From Chloroflexi bacterium UBA5177 (GTDB lineage: Bacteria > Chloroflexota > UBA5177), in the NCBI GenBank assembly GCA_002413265.1, contig DHWR01000248.1, forward strand, positions 17,156 to 48,755: 31,600 nucleotides of DNA, in the 5' to 3' direction. Under the pieces are notes generated by a model. That model did no database searches and was not told where the DNA came from. It worked only from the letters and a program-made list of their open reading frames with translations. Shown here one piece after another: positions 6,579-15,734 of the stretch. The position numbers and the translations under genes were made by a program. The stretch's first letter is position 1, and each line of letters begins with the position of its first letter.

Positions 6579-7844
6579 GTGGATTACGCGGTAGAGATAT
6601 TGCCTCCTGGACTGCGTGTAATCCATGTCCCGATGAAGGGAACGAGATCGGTCACGATTGCGGTGTTTGTGGGTGTTGGATCGCGCCACGAGTCGGATGG
6701 AAATGCGGGCATCTCACATCTCACCGAACACATGCTGTTCAAGGGAACCTCGACCCGCCCTCAGCGCGGCGCAATATCGGCCGCCATAGACGGCATTGGC
6801 GGCATACAGAACGCCAGCACCGACAAGGAGACGACCGTCTACTGGGTCAAGGTCTCCGCGGATCAAGTTGCCCTGGGCATGGACGTGCTTGCCGACATGA
6901 TTAGACGAAGCTTGATTCGGTCGCGAGATGTCCGAGTCGAAACGAACGTGATTCTGGAAGAGCTGAGCATGGCCGCCGACGACCCACAAGACTGGGTTCA
7001 TGTCCTGGCAGACGAGGTCATGTGGCCCGATCAGCCGCTGGGCCGTGAAATCGCGGGTACGCGAGAGAGCGTTGGAGCAACCCGACGGCGTGACGTGATG
7101 ACGCACCTCGCCAACTACTACGGCTCAAATAACACGGTCGTGAGCATCGCGGGCGGAATTAGTCGTCGCGCCGCGCTAAACCTGACGACCCAGGTCTTCG
7201 ATGGCTGGCAGCCGGTTGAAGCTCCAGTCCCGGTCCCGGCCGCTACGGCAGTGCACAGTGGGGATCGATTTCGAGGAGCGGAGAAGCCGACAGAGCAGAT
7301 AAATCTCTGTCTTGTTTATCCGGGCATGGCAAGACGACACCCGGATCGCTGGGCCCTGGACCTCTTGCTTACTATCCTTGGAGGCGGAGGCAGCTCCCGG
7401 CTCTTCCAGTCGCTCCGTGAAAGAGCGGGCCTGGTCTATGAGACTCACGCCTACTCGGTCCACTACACGGACGCCGGCTCGGTTGTCCTCTTTTTCGGAA
7501 CCGACCCCTCAAAACTCGATCGGGCGCTGGACGGTATGGTCCGTGAGGTGCAGCGCGTGCGACGCAGCGGGGTCTCTTCCGAGGAGCTGGACCGAGCCAA
7601 ACGCTACTACGCAGGACGAATGTGGCTGGGAATGGAGGACAGTAGCAGTGTCGCTAGCTGGTTTGGCGGTCAGGAAAGCCTTCACCACGAGGTGGTGTCG
7701 CCTGCGCAGGCTATCGAGGCCGTAAAGATGGTTAGCCAAGCAGATGTGAAGCGGATAGCACGTTTGTATCTCGACCCGAGCCTGGCCCGCATTGCTGCCG
7801 TGGGGCCCGGGGCCGAACCTCGTCTGCTAGAACGCATAGCATGA
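6579..7844 (+). CDS. M16 family zinc peptidase (processing-peptidase/PqqL-like)
   Basis: A 421-residue peptidase of the insulinase/pitrilysin family. The inverted zinc motif HLTEH (HxxEH, residues 47-51) is intact, with the third ligand expected at E127 in VILEELSMAADDP. The C-terminal M16 domain has the conserved GGGGSSRLFQSLRERAGLVY segment (split: GGGGSSRL then FQSLRER). The length suits single-chain bacterial M16B proteins, which resemble the mitochondrial processing peptidase beta subunit. No signal peptide is present, so it is probably cytoplasmic. The GTG start has no clear Shine-Dalgarno sequence. It sits 45 nt after the lipoprotein gene and just before ndk, so co-transcription is likely. 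Confidence 0.88.
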   Translation: MDYAVEILPPGLRVIHVPMKGTRSVTIAVFVGVGSRHESDGNAGISHLTEHMLFKGTSTRPQRGAISAAIDGIGGIQNASTDKETTVYWVKVSADQVALGMDVLADMIRRSLIRSRDVRVETNVILEELSMAADDPQDWVHVLADEVMWPDQPLGREIAGTRESVGATRRRDVMTHLANYYGSNNTVVSIAGGISRRAALNLTTQVFDGWQPVEAPVPVPAATAVHSGDRFRGAEKPTEQINLCLVYPGMARRHPDRWALDLLLTILGGGGSSRLFQSLRERAGLVYETHAYSVHYTDAGSVVLFFGTDPSKLDRALDGMVREVQRVRRSGVSSEELDRAKRYYAGRMWLGMEDSSSVASWFGGQESLHHEVVSPAQAIEAVKMVSQADVKRIARLYLDPSLARIAAVGPGAEPRLLERIA

Positions 7845-7890
7845 CCATGTGCTCCCCGAAGGCACATCACTATACGGTTGGAGGACGTTC

Positions 7891-8349
7891 ATGGCCGATG
7901 TCCCGCGAACGCTCGTCATCATCAAGCCGGACGCAGTCCAGCGTCAACTGGCAGGCGTCATTCTCAGTCGACTCGAACAGAAGGGCTTGCGCTTCGTCGG
8001 ACTGAAACTGATTCAGATAGACAAGCCTCTCGCGGAACGCCATTACGCGGTTCACCAAGGCAAGCCGTTTTATGAGGGCCTGGTCAGTTTTATCACCTCG
8101 GCCCCTGTGGTTGTAGCAGTTGTCGAGGGTCCTGACGCTATCGAGGCGACACGCGGAATCATGGGCGCCACGAATCCCGTCACCGCTGATCCTGGAAGCA
8201 TCCGTGGTGAGTACGCGCTTGAAATCGGACAAAATCTCATCCACGGCTCCGATTCCCAGGAAACGGCGGAATACGAGATCGACCTGTATTTCAAACGTGA
8301 CGAACTGTTGCAGTATCGGCGTGACGTCGACCGCTGGATCGCCGGGTAG
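7891..8349 (+). CDS. ndk: Nucleoside diphosphate kinase
   Basis: 152 residues, full family length. The enzyme transfers the gamma phosphate from ATP to NDPs through a phosphohistidine and supplies NTPs and dNTPs. The N-terminal TLVIIKPDAVQR with catalytic-pocket K12 and the active-site NLIHGSDS motif with H118 are both intact. ATG 7891 is chosen because GGAGG (7880-7884) lies 6 nt upstream and the protein then begins at the usual place; an in-frame GTG 42 nt earlier has no such support. The next gene in the polysaccharide run begins about 25 nt after its stop. Confidence 0.97.
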   Translation: MADVPRTLVIIKPDAVQRQLAGVILSRLEQKGLRFVGLKLIQIDKPLAERHYAVHQGKPFYEGLVSFITSAPVVVAVVEGPDAIEATRGIMGATNPVTADPGSIRGEYALEIGQNLIHGSDSQETAEYEIDLYFKRDELLQYRRDVDRWIAG

Positions 8350-8374
8350 CGCTGCCTCGAGCGGCCTTCACGAG

Positions 8375-9793
8375 TTGATACGCGCCCACACGTTTGATGA
8401 CGTCGAGCGAAACGACATCATCGCTGTCGTCGCCCTTCTCACCAGCGGGTCTCTTTTTTATGTGATTCCTTGGGCTCCTCTCTATCTCCTCGCCCTGCTG
8501 ATAACCGTGTGCCTGGCGCTCTGGAAACCGGTCCTGTCACTTGTCTTGGTCCCGGCTTCTGCGCCCTTCTTCATGGACCCTAAGCACATCAGTCATTTTC
8601 AGCCGGCGCCTCAGGAAGTATTCCTTGCCGTTTCCGTGATTGCGCTGGCTGCTCGGGCCGCGATCCGTCCGCGGCTGATTCCCAACTGGGATCGTCTGCT
8701 TTTGTCGCCGTTTACTCCGCCGGTCGTGCTTTTCGTCCTTGCCGCGACGTTGAGCAGCGTTCTGGCCGTGGAGCACCATCTCGCCTTCCGAGCGCTCTAT
8801 CAACTCGTGCTCGAGCCAGTGCTGTTTTTCGCTCTTCTCGTCCTCTTCGTGGATTGCAGAGCCGATTGGATGCTTCTCGTTGCGACATTTGTCGCTGTGG
8901 GCATCTTCCTCTCGTGCGTCGGCATCGTCCAGCTGCTCACCGGGAGCGGCCTGTCTCTCGTGCCTAGGAGTTCGGTGCTGCGGGTCAAAGCTTTCTACGG
9001 CAGCCCCGACAACCTCGGTCTGCTGCTGGACAGGGTTTTACCGTTCTGGCTGGCCTTCGTGTTGTTCGGTTCCTGGAGGAGAGTCGAGCGTTGGCCAATG
9101 CTTGCCGGTGGCCTCCTGCTGTTTGTGGCGCTTGCTTATACGTACTCACGAGGCGCCTGGTTTGCGGTCGCTGCCTCAGCCGTCGTTCTGATGGCGCTGC
9201 GTCCTGGTTGGACCCGCGTAGCGTCACTGGTAGTGGTTGTACTGGCCGGTCTTGGCGCCGGCGTTAAGGCGAATTCTGTCGTACACCTTCTGCAGGCCGG
9301 CCACGCGCAAACCGGCCAAAAGCGAATTGATATTTGGCGATCATCGATACACATGATCCGGGACCATCCGGTCCTTGGAATCGGCCCTGATAACTTCGGC
9401 CACTACTACGCTCCGAGGAAGCGTCAACAGCTCTACTCGCCTTGTCGGGGGCTGGGGTACCTTGACGAGAAAGATGCTTCCGACGAGCCCTGCTTGTCCC
9501 ACCCCCATCAGGAGGTGCTCGATTTCTGGCTGTCCACTGGGATCCTGGGACTAGTAGCAGCTGTTTGGCTGCAAGTCGTCTTCTGGCGCCAAGTCTTCGG
9601 AGCGTGGAGCAGGAGCCTTGCAGGTCGGACGCGCGTCTTGCTGCTCGGGGCAACCGGGGCCATGCTTGCCTCCCTGCTCCACGGGCTCGTGGACAACTCA
9701 TACTTTCTTATGGATCTATCCCTTTTGTTTTGGATGCTTTGCGCGCTCGTCCTCTTCTGCAGCCGTGAGCACGTCACGGAGGGGTCGGCGTGA
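8375..9793 (+). CDS. O-antigen ligase/polymerase-like membrane protein (Wzy_C family), copy 1
   Basis: About 472 residues with roughly ten to twelve membrane spans. The Wzy_C signature is visible: YTYSRGAWFAVAAS before a large extracytoplasmic loop, then HPVLGIGPDNFGHYY and HPHQEVLDFWLSTGILGL (the conserved H-x-x-x-L-x-x-x-x-E/S-x-G-x-x-G pattern). Such proteins polymerise lipid-linked repeat units or ligate glycan to an acceptor outside the membrane. The frame is open well into ndk; I choose TTG 8375 as the first plausible start after ndk, with GTG 8321 as an alternative overlapping ndk by 29 nt. Neither has a strong ribosome-binding site. Its stop overlaps the start of a second family member by 4 nt. 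Confidence 0.82.
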   Translation: MIRAHTFDDVERNDIIAVVALLTSGSLFYVIPWAPLYLLALLITVCLALWKPVLSLVLVPASAPFFMDPKHISHFQPAPQEVFLAVSVIALAARAAIRPRLIPNWDRLLLSPFTPPVVLFVLAATLSSVLAVEHHLAFRALYQLVLEPVLFFALLVLFVDCRADWMLLVATFVAVGIFLSCVGIVQLLTGSGLSLVPRSSVLRVKAFYGSPDNLGLLLDRVLPFWLAFVLFGSWRRVERWPMLAGGLLLFVALAYTYSRGAWFAVAASAVVLMALRPGWTRVASLVVVVLAGLGAGVKANSVVHLLQAGHAQTGQKRIDIWRSSIHMIRDHPVLGIGPDNFGHYYAPRKRQQLYSPCRGLGYLDEKDASDEPCLSHPHQEVLDFWLSTGILGLVAAVWLQVVFWRQVFGAWSRSLAGRTRVLLLGATGAMLASLLHGLVDNSYFLMDLSLLFWMLCALVLFCSREHVTEGSA

Positions 9794-11217
9794 TCTCGGC
9801 CCGACCAGCCTCGGCGGCCATGGAGTGGGAATCGACTGCAAAGAAGTGGTTAGTGGTTCGCCTGCTGCTGCTTGGTGCGGCACTGGTCGCCATGGCCTGC
9901 CTCGCCTTCCTGCCGTTGACGTATGCGATCGCCCTGCTAAGCGGCGTCGTAGCGACTGTGCTAGTGCTCCGCTTCCCCGCCGTAGGTCTCGTGCTCATTG
10001 TTATCTCCATTCCGTGGGGTAGTGGTGTGGAAATTCACGCCGGGGCCGCGCCGGTAACCCCTACGGAGGGACTGGTTGCAGTAGTGGGAGCTGCCTGGCT
10101 CGCCGTTGCCTCGCGAGACCGCGCCAACCCGTTTACCCGGACCCTTTGGACGCCTTACGTACTCTTTTTTCTCGCCGCCATCGCGCTTTCAGTGACCCAG
10201 GCAAGTGATCTGAAAGCTTCCGCCCCCGAAATTCTCAAGTGGGTTGAAATGGCGGTGGTGTATTTCGCCGCCTCTCAATTCATTCGCGATCGGAGCACGT
10301 TGCGATGGATCGTCATCGTGCTGATCGCCGCGGGAGTCAGCGAGGCGCTCCTTGGATATGCGCAGTTCTTGCTCCAGCTGGGTCCTGCCGCCTTTGGAGC
10401 ACACCGGCCGTTCTTTCGCTCCTACGGCACATTCGACCAGCCCAACCCGTATGCAGGTTTTCTCAACATGACACTGCCCATGGCGATCTCGCTGACGGCC
10501 CTTGGGACCAGCAAGATCGAGCGACGGCTGGCCGCGGTCTCGGCCGTCCTCATCGCGACCGCATTACTGGCAAGTCAGTCACGCGGCGGCCTGATTGCAG
10601 GTCTGGTTGCTTCTGCGCTGGTTCTTGGCTTCCTGAGCCGCACTGCGCGCGAGGCGATAAAGTTCGGGATTGTTGCCATTCTGCTTGGCGGGCTCGCGGC
10701 TGCATACAACTTGATCCCATCAGTTCCGGTCGACCGTGCTTTTAGCGCCGTCGGTTTGGGTAACGTTTCATTCGGCAATGTCACAAACGCAAATTTTTCG
10801 GCGGTGGAGCGGGCGGCTCATTGGCTGGCCGGCGTACGAATGTTCGCCTCGCATCCTCTTCTGGGAGTCGGCATCGGCAACTACTCGGCGGCGTATCCGC
10901 GCTATCATCCACGCGGTTGGTATGCTTCTCTTGACCACGCCCACAATTACTACATAAACATCGCGGCCGAAGCCGGCGTCGTCGGCTTGCTCGCATACAC
11001 CTTTTTGATCGGGACGGCGCTATGGTATTGTTTCGCCGCATTACGTCAGGTGACGGGCCGGTTCTATGTAGCAGTTTTGCTCGGCGTCCTTGGCGCTTTG
11101 GCGGCGACAGCATCTCACAACCTGTTCGACGTGCTCTACGTGCACGGTATGGCGGCTCTCATGGGTCTGCTGGTCGCGCTCATCCCGGTGTCCCTGACGC
11201 TTGATGCCGGTGAGTAG
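9790..11217 (+). CDS. O-antigen ligase/polymerase-like membrane protein (Wzy_C family), copy 2
   Basis: 475 residues, polytopic. It has QSRGGLIAGLVAS, then the loop with HPLLGVGIGNYSAAYPRY and DHAHNYYINIAAEAGVVGLL, which is a more canonical O-antigen-ligase signature than in the preceding gene. The GTG start overlaps the previous TGA (GTGA), so the pair is translationally coupled. Sequence outside the signatures differs, so this is an old duplication or two distinct roles (for example polymerase and ligase) rather than a recent copy. The product acts at the outer face of the cytoplasmic membrane on undecaprenyl-linked glycan; the actual glycan is unknown. Confidence 0.86.
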   Translation: MISARPASAAMEWESTAKKWLVVRLLLLGAALVAMACLAFLPLTYAIALLSGVVATVLVLRFPAVGLVLIVISIPWGSGVEIHAGAAPVTPTEGLVAVVGAAWLAVASRDRANPFTRTLWTPYVLFFLAAIALSVTQASDLKASAPEILKWVEMAVVYFAASQFIRDRSTLRWIVIVLIAAGVSEALLGYAQFLLQLGPAAFGAHRPFFRSYGTFDQPNPYAGFLNMTLPMAISLTALGTSKIERRLAAVSAVLIATALLASQSRGGLIAGLVASALVLGFLSRTAREAIKFGIVAILLGGLAAAYNLIPSVPVDRAFSAVGLGNVSFGNVTNANFSAVERAAHWLAGVRMFASHPLLGVGIGNYSAAYPRYHPRGWYASLDHAHNYYINIAAEAGVVGLLAYTFLIGTALWYCFAALRQVTGRFYVAVLLGVLGALAATASHNLFDVLYVHGMAALMGLLVALIPVSLTLDAGE

Positions 11218-12343
11218 CGACTCGGCCGGCGCTCCAGGCGCCGCGGACGCGGAAGGGTTGCCGATCACCCAACCGCCGGAGGACGGGCGCGTCGACGCAT
11301 GGACTGAACCGTCGGATGAGCAGGCGGAGGAAGCCCTTTCCATTTCTCGGAGAGTGGGAAATTGGAAGACCGTTGTCTCGTTCGCATTCGCACTGCTGGT
11401 AATCGTGGTCGTAGTTGTCAAAGCGGGGATCGACCCTACTGCTCTGTGGCATCGGATTAGGGGCCTCAATCCCTGGCTGTATCTCGGGGCGTTCCTGGTC
11501 TATTACTCCACCTTTCCAATACGGGGCTACCGGTGGAAGATCTTGCTGAAAAACGCGTACGCATCTGACCCACGATCGGCGGCCGTGAACGAGATGACGA
11601 TTCGAGGACTCAGTGAGATCATCTACATCTCTTGGTTCGTCAACTGCGTCGTGCCCGCGAAGCTCGGCGACCTCTACCGTGCCTATCTCGCCAAGCTGTG
11701 GGTCCATATATCTTGGACGAAGACCATCGGTACTGTGCTTGCCGAGCGCATCATCGACATTCTGGTCCTTGGCCTGTTGCTGGCAGCCACCGGGTTCCTC
11801 GTGTTCCATGATCGACTCGGGGGAATCGGCAAGATACTCCTCCTCGGAGGCCTGCTGGCGATTCTCGGCATTTTTGCGCTAGTCGCAATGAAGATGTTCA
11901 GTGCGCAGATCCGGCGCTTTATTCCGGCAAGGTTCCAAGATCGCTACACAGCATTCGAGGAGGGCGCGCTCAATAGCTTCCGCCGGGTGCCGCTGCTCCT
12001 CTCAGTCACGGTTCTTATCTGGTTTCTTGAGGGGACGCGCCTCCAGCTAGTGTTTCTGGCTCTGCACCTGCATACCTCTCATACGATCTCCACCATTCCA
12101 CTCGCTCCGATGGTGTTTTTTGCACTTGGAACGGCCGTTTTGACGACGGTGCCCTTCACCCCCGGGGGCCTTGGAATCGTCCAGGCCGGGCTAGGGGGCA
12201 TGCTCATCTACCTCGGCGTGCCAAAGCCGGATGCAGCCGCGGTCGTACTGATGGATGGCGTTCTCAGTTACTACAGCGTGGCTTTCTTCGGGTTCCTCGT
12301 CTACCTGATGAGCAAGAGGTCGCACTTCCGGCATCCCGTCTGA
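11204..12343 (+). CDS. LPG synthase transmembrane/UPF0104 (flippase-like) membrane protein
   Basis: 379 residues. The first 50 or so are acidic and probably cytoplasmic and unstructured; about eight membrane spans follow. The family signature is present: FPIRGYRWKILL near the second helix, VNCVVPAKLGDLYRAYL, then AERIIDILVLGLLL, and FTPGGLGIVQAGLGGM with the conserved P-G-G-x-G. This family includes the membrane domain of lysylphosphatidylglycerol synthase/MprF (a lipid flippase) and AglD-type proteins. No aminoacyl-transferase domain is attached, so in this glycan cluster a lipid or glycolipid translocation role is the likelier reading. The start overlaps the upstream gene by 14 nt; the next glycosyltransferase begins 1 nt after its stop. 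Confidence 0.83.
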   Translation: MPVSSDSAGAPGAADAEGLPITQPPEDGRVDAWTEPSDEQAEEALSISRRVGNWKTVVSFAFALLVIVVVVVKAGIDPTALWHRIRGLNPWLYLGAFLVYYSTFPIRGYRWKILLKNAYASDPRSAAVNEMTIRGLSEIIYISWFVNCVVPAKLGDLYRAYLAKLWVHISWTKTIGTVLAERIIDILVLGLLLAATGFLVFHDRLGGIGKILLLGGLLAILGIFALVAMKMFSAQIRRFIPARFQDRYTAFEEGALNSFRRVPLLLSVTVLIWFLEGTRLQLVFLALHLHTSHTISTIPLAPMVFFALGTAVLTTVPFTPGGLGIVQAGLGGMLIYLGVPKPDAAAVVLMDGVLSYYSVAFFGFLVYLMSKRSHFRHPV

Positions 12344-12344
12344 C

Positions 12345-13481
12345 ATGGCGCTGACAGTCGGCTTCGATGCGACCTCGGCTGTGCGTCAAACAGCCGGCAT
12401 CGGCAGATATACGCGGGAGCTCCTCTGGGCGCTCAGTGGCAGGGACGACGACATTCGCTATCGAATCTTCTACTGCTCCGGAGGAGATCCACCGGGCGGA
12501 CTGCCTCCTTTGGACGAACGATTTCGAATGCGCTCGCTTCCCGTCTCCGACCGCATAACGAACGCCCTCTGGCACCGCCTTCGCCTACCCGTACCCGTCC
12601 AGCTAATCACGGGCAACTTCGACATCTTTCATTCGCCGGACTTCACGCTTCCTCCAACCATGGGCCGGCCGTCGATCGTCACGGTGCACGATCTGGCCTT
12701 CCTCACTGTGCCTCAATGCGCGTACCCAACGCTGCGCGACTATCTGGAGGCGGTGGTTCCCAGATCCGTGCGGCGGGCTTCCCGAGTCATCGCGGTCTCG
12801 CAGAGTACCGCGCGGGACCTCGTCGAACGCTTGGGGACAGATCCTGCACGGATCGAAGTCATTCACGAAGGCGTGAGCAGTTGGCTCAGGCCGGGGACTC
12901 CCGGCGATGATTCGAAAGCTCTCAGTCATGAGCTCGTGGGAGAAGAACCCTACATTCTGTCGGTAGGTACACTCGAGCCGCGAAAGAACTACGTTCGCCT
13001 TTTGGAAGCCTTCGCGATCTTGAGGGCCCGGGGCTACGAGCACAGGCTTGTCATCGCCGGCAGAAAGGGCTGGCTGTACCAGCCGATCTTCGAGCGAGTG
13101 CATGAGCTCGACCTTGTTGGAAAAGTGCTATTCGTCGAGCCCGGGGACCCGGAGCTACTCGCGCTCTATCGAGCTGCAGATGCATTCGTCTATCCGTCCC
13201 TGTACGAAGGGTTCGGTATACCTCCTCTCGAGGCGCTGGCGTGTGGCATCCCGGTTGCCTGCGCCTCAACGTCTTCACTTCCTGAGATAGTGGGTGACGC
13301 AGCTCTGTTGTTCGATCCCGAGGATGTGGAAGCCATGGCGTTTTCAATTGAACGTGTTCTCTCGGATGCCAATCTCGCCCAGACGCTCCGAGAGGCCGGT
13401 CCCAACAGGGCCCGCAACTTCTCTTGGGCCGACGCGGCTCGGGCGACTGAAGGGCTGTACAGAGAGGTCGCGGGTGCGTGA
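12345..13481 (+). CDS. GT4 family glycosyltransferase, first of three
   Basis: 378 residues, GT-B fold. The N-terminal domain begins with a glycine-rich VGFDATSAVRQTAGIGRYT loop and holds FHSPDFTLPP and TVHDLAFL. The nucleotide-sugar domain shows LSVGTLEPRKNYVRLLEAF and the E-x7-E motif EGFGIPPLEALACGIPV. GT4 enzymes are retaining transferases using NDP-sugars; the sugar and linkage cannot be read. No membrane spans, so cytoplasmic or membrane-peripheral, building the repeat unit on its lipid carrier. It begins 1 nt after the flippase-like gene and overlaps the next transferase by 4 nt (GTGA). Confidence 0.93.
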   Translation: MALTVGFDATSAVRQTAGIGRYTRELLWALSGRDDDIRYRIFYCSGGDPPGGLPPLDERFRMRSLPVSDRITNALWHRLRLPVPVQLITGNFDIFHSPDFTLPPTMGRPSIVTVHDLAFLTVPQCAYPTLRDYLEAVVPRSVRRASRVIAVSQSTARDLVERLGTDPARIEVIHEGVSSWLRPGTPGDDSKALSHELVGEEPYILSVGTLEPRKNYVRLLEAFAILRARGYEHRLVIAGRKGWLYQPIFERVHELDLVGKVLFVEPGDPELLALYRAADAFVYPSLYEGFGIPPLEALACGIPVACASTSSLPEIVGDAALLFDPEDVEAMAFSIERVLSDANLAQTLREAGPNRARNFSWADAARATEGLYREVAGA

Positions 13482-14632
13482 GTGAGATAGCCATCAGCGG
13501 ACTTCCGCTCGACTACCCACGGTCCGGGACGGCCATCTACCTCACCAATCTTGTCCGATGGCTACCACTGGTGGCTCCGTACATGGACTTCAGGCTCTTC
13601 GTGCGGTGGAGCAAGCAACCCTTTCCGGGCGTCACCGTCGAGCGCATCTCGAGCCCTGCAGCGCCACTAAGCGGAGGAAGTGGTCTTGCAGCTCGGGCCG
13701 ACAAGCTTCTTTGGGAGATCGGCTCGTTTCCCGCTGCCGCCGCGATACGCGGGAGCGACCTGTTGCACTCGCCCACCTTCGCGGCGCCTGTCATCTCCTC
13801 GGCTCCGGTCGTGGTCACCATCCACGATCTGATCCCGCTTGCGGTGCCGGGATATCACCGTAGCAGGCAATCGGCTTTGTACAGCCGCCTGATGCGTGCC
13901 ACGTGCCGGCGCGCCGGAGTTATCATCACCGTCTCTGAACATTCGAAGCGCGACATAGTTCGACTGCTCGGCATTCCCGAAGACCAGATCCGTGTCACAT
14001 ACGAGGCCGCGGATGAGCGTTTCAACGCGAAGCCTGAGCCTGGAGAGGCAGAGCGCCTTCGCGCCGCTTACTCGCTTCCGGAGAAGTACCTGCTCTATCT
14101 GGGCGGCGCGGAGCGACGCAAGAACATCGAGACACTCATCAGAGCATGGGCAGCTGCCGGAGCTCCACGTCGCGAAGGCATAAAGCTTGTAGTCGTCGCG
14201 GACTTTCCTCGACCCGACCGGCTTTACCTCGACATCCCCAAGCTCATCGAGGAGAGTTCTGTGCAGCAAGACGTTCTGGTGCTCCGAATCGTGGACGAGG
14301 CAGACAAGCCCGCCCTCTATCGAGGAGCCGTCGCCTTCTGTTTTCCGTCTCGGTATGAGGGCTTTGGTTTGCCGATCCTGGAGGCCATGGCGTGCGGCAC
14401 GCCAGTACTCTCCTCGGACGCTACCAGTCTCCAGGAAGTGGCGGGAGGTGCCGCCTTGCTCTTGCCTCCGGACGACGTGAGCAGTTGGGCTGAAGCGATC
14501 GTACAGGTCTGCTCGTCGGAGGCTGAGCGGAAACGTCTAGGCGAGGCAGGTCCTGGCAGAGCCGCAAGATTCTCCTGGCGGCAAACCGCCGCCGAAACCG
14601 TCACCGTTTACAGAGGTCTCCTAGAGCGATGA
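13478..14632 (+). CDS. GT4 family glycosyltransferase, second of three
   Basis: 384 residues, GT-B fold, and the closest relative in the window of the preceding gene: it shares the LHSPTF and VTIHDLIPLAVP segments of the acceptor domain. The donor domain has LGGAERRKNIETLIRAW, FCFPSRYEGFGLPILEAM (E-x7-E) and SSDATSLQEVAGGAALL. The N-terminal G-T-A-I-Y-L-T loop replaces the usual GG-x-x-x-Y. The GTG start overlaps the previous stop by 4 nt and its own stop overlaps the next ATG (ATGA), so dosage is coupled across the three transferases. Paralogy with its neighbour suggests successive sugar additions of a related kind (inference). Confidence 0.93.
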   Translation: MSEIAISGLPLDYPRSGTAIYLTNLVRWLPLVAPYMDFRLFVRWSKQPFPGVTVERISSPAAPLSGGSGLAARADKLLWEIGSFPAAAAIRGSDLLHSPTFAAPVISSAPVVVTIHDLIPLAVPGYHRSRQSALYSRLMRATCRRAGVIITVSEHSKRDIVRLLGIPEDQIRVTYEAADERFNAKPEPGEAERLRAAYSLPEKYLLYLGGAERRKNIETLIRAWAAAGAPRREGIKLVVVADFPRPDRLYLDIPKLIEESSVQQDVLVLRIVDEADKPALYRGAVAFCFPSRYEGFGLPILEAMACGTPVLSSDATSLQEVAGGAALLLPPDDVSSWAEAIVQVCSSEAERKRLGEAGPGRAARFSWRQTAAETVTVYRGLLER

Positions 14633-15726
14633 AGGCGCTCATAGTCTCCAAAGCGTTCGTGAACCGGCTGTACCGGCGAAAGCTAGAAGAGCTCCACGCG
14701 CTAGGAATCGAGGTGGTTGCGGTCGCGCCCCCCGCGTGGCACGAGGGTGGTGCAGTTCAAGAATTGGAGGAAGCGAACGGCTCTTATGCCCTTCGAGTTC
14801 TTCCGGTGCGACTCAACGGACACTTCCATCTTCACTTTTACTCGGGTCTCGCCCACCTGATTCGAGAGATCCAGCCGGACATTGTGCACATGGACGAGGA
14901 ACCGTATAACCTGGCGACCTTCCTCGGACTTCTTTCCGCCAGAAGGGCCAATGCAGCCGGCATCTTTTTTACCTGGCAAAACGTTATGCTCCGCTATCCT
15001 CCGCCGTTCTCAGACCTGGAGCGAGCCGTCTACCGTTGGTCTTCTCTCGCCATCGCCGGCAACGAAGATGCGACCAAGGTGCTGCACGAAAAGGGGTTCT
15101 CACGGCGAGTCGTCGTGATCCCACAGTTTGGCGTCGACGCGGACTTGTTTTTCCCGTCGTCCAGACCTAGGCGACCGTTTACGGTCGGCTTTCTCAATCG
15201 TCTGGTGCCGGGCAAGGCGCCGCTCCTCGCCCTCCAAGCGTTCTCAACCCTGCCGCACTCCGCCCGCATGATCATCGCGGGTGACGGTCCCCTTCGAGGA
15301 GAGGTTGAAACCAAGATTCAGAGCCTGGAGCTGAGTGCACGGGTGGAAATCCGCCCCAGGCTTCCTTCGACCGACATGCCGGCGCTCATGCGCGCATTGG
15401 ACGTGGTCATCCTGCCGTCTGTGACTCTCCCGAAGTGGAAAGAGCAGTTTGGCCGGGTACTGATCGAGGCCATGTCGTCCGGCGTCCCGGTGATTGGGTC
15501 CACCTCGGGCGAGATACCGCATGTCATCGGGGCCGGCGGCCTGATAGTCCAGGAGAATGATCGACATGCCTTGGCGGAGGCCATGTGCCGGCTGATGGAC
15601 GACAGAAAAATGCGGAAAGAGCTAGGCGAGCGGGGTCGGAAACGGGTTCTCGACCACTTCACGCATCGGCGAATCGCCGAGGCGACGGCGGAAGCATATC
15701 AACAGGCACTGCGAACAGGGAATTAA
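14629..15726 (+). CDS. GT4 family glycosyltransferase, third of three
   Basis: 365 residues, GT-B fold, more distant from the two before it. The acceptor domain contains IREIQPDIVHMDEEPYN and FTWQNVMLRYPPPF, typical of the group of GT4 enzymes beginning MKALIVSKAFV. The donor domain has VGFLNRLVPGKAPLLALQAF, IIAGDGPLR and EQFGRVLIEAMSSGVPVIGS (E-x7-E). It ends the rightward polysaccharide run; only 8 nt separate its stop from that of the opposing peptide deformylase gene, and I see no terminator there. Expected to be cytoplasmic and membrane-associated. Confidence 0.92.
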   Translation: MKALIVSKAFVNRLYRRKLEELHALGIEVVAVAPPAWHEGGAVQELEEANGSYALRVLPVRLNGHFHLHFYSGLAHLIREIQPDIVHMDEEPYNLATFLGLLSARRANAAGIFFTWQNVMLRYPPPFSDLERAVYRWSSLAIAGNEDATKVLHEKGFSRRVVVIPQFGVDADLFFPSSRPRRPFTVGFLNRLVPGKAPLLALQAFSTLPHSARMIIAGDGPLRGEVETKIQSLELSARVEIRPRLPSTDMPALMRALDVVILPSVTLPKWKEQFGRVLIEAMSSGVPVIGSTSGEIPHVIGAGGLIVQENDRHALAEAMCRLMDDRKMRKELGERGRKRVLDHFTHRRIAEATAEAYQQALRTGN

Positions 15727-15734
15727 AGACCTTG

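Noticed and set aside
7849..7890. GTG start 42 nt upstream of ndk
   Set aside because: ATG 7891 has GGAGG at 6 nt and gives the exact family N-terminus.
8120..8374. Long N-terminal extension of the first O-antigen-ligase-like protein inside ndk
   Set aside because: The residues read as antisense-like Ser/Arg/Thr-rich sequence and overlap the well-supported ndk in another frame.
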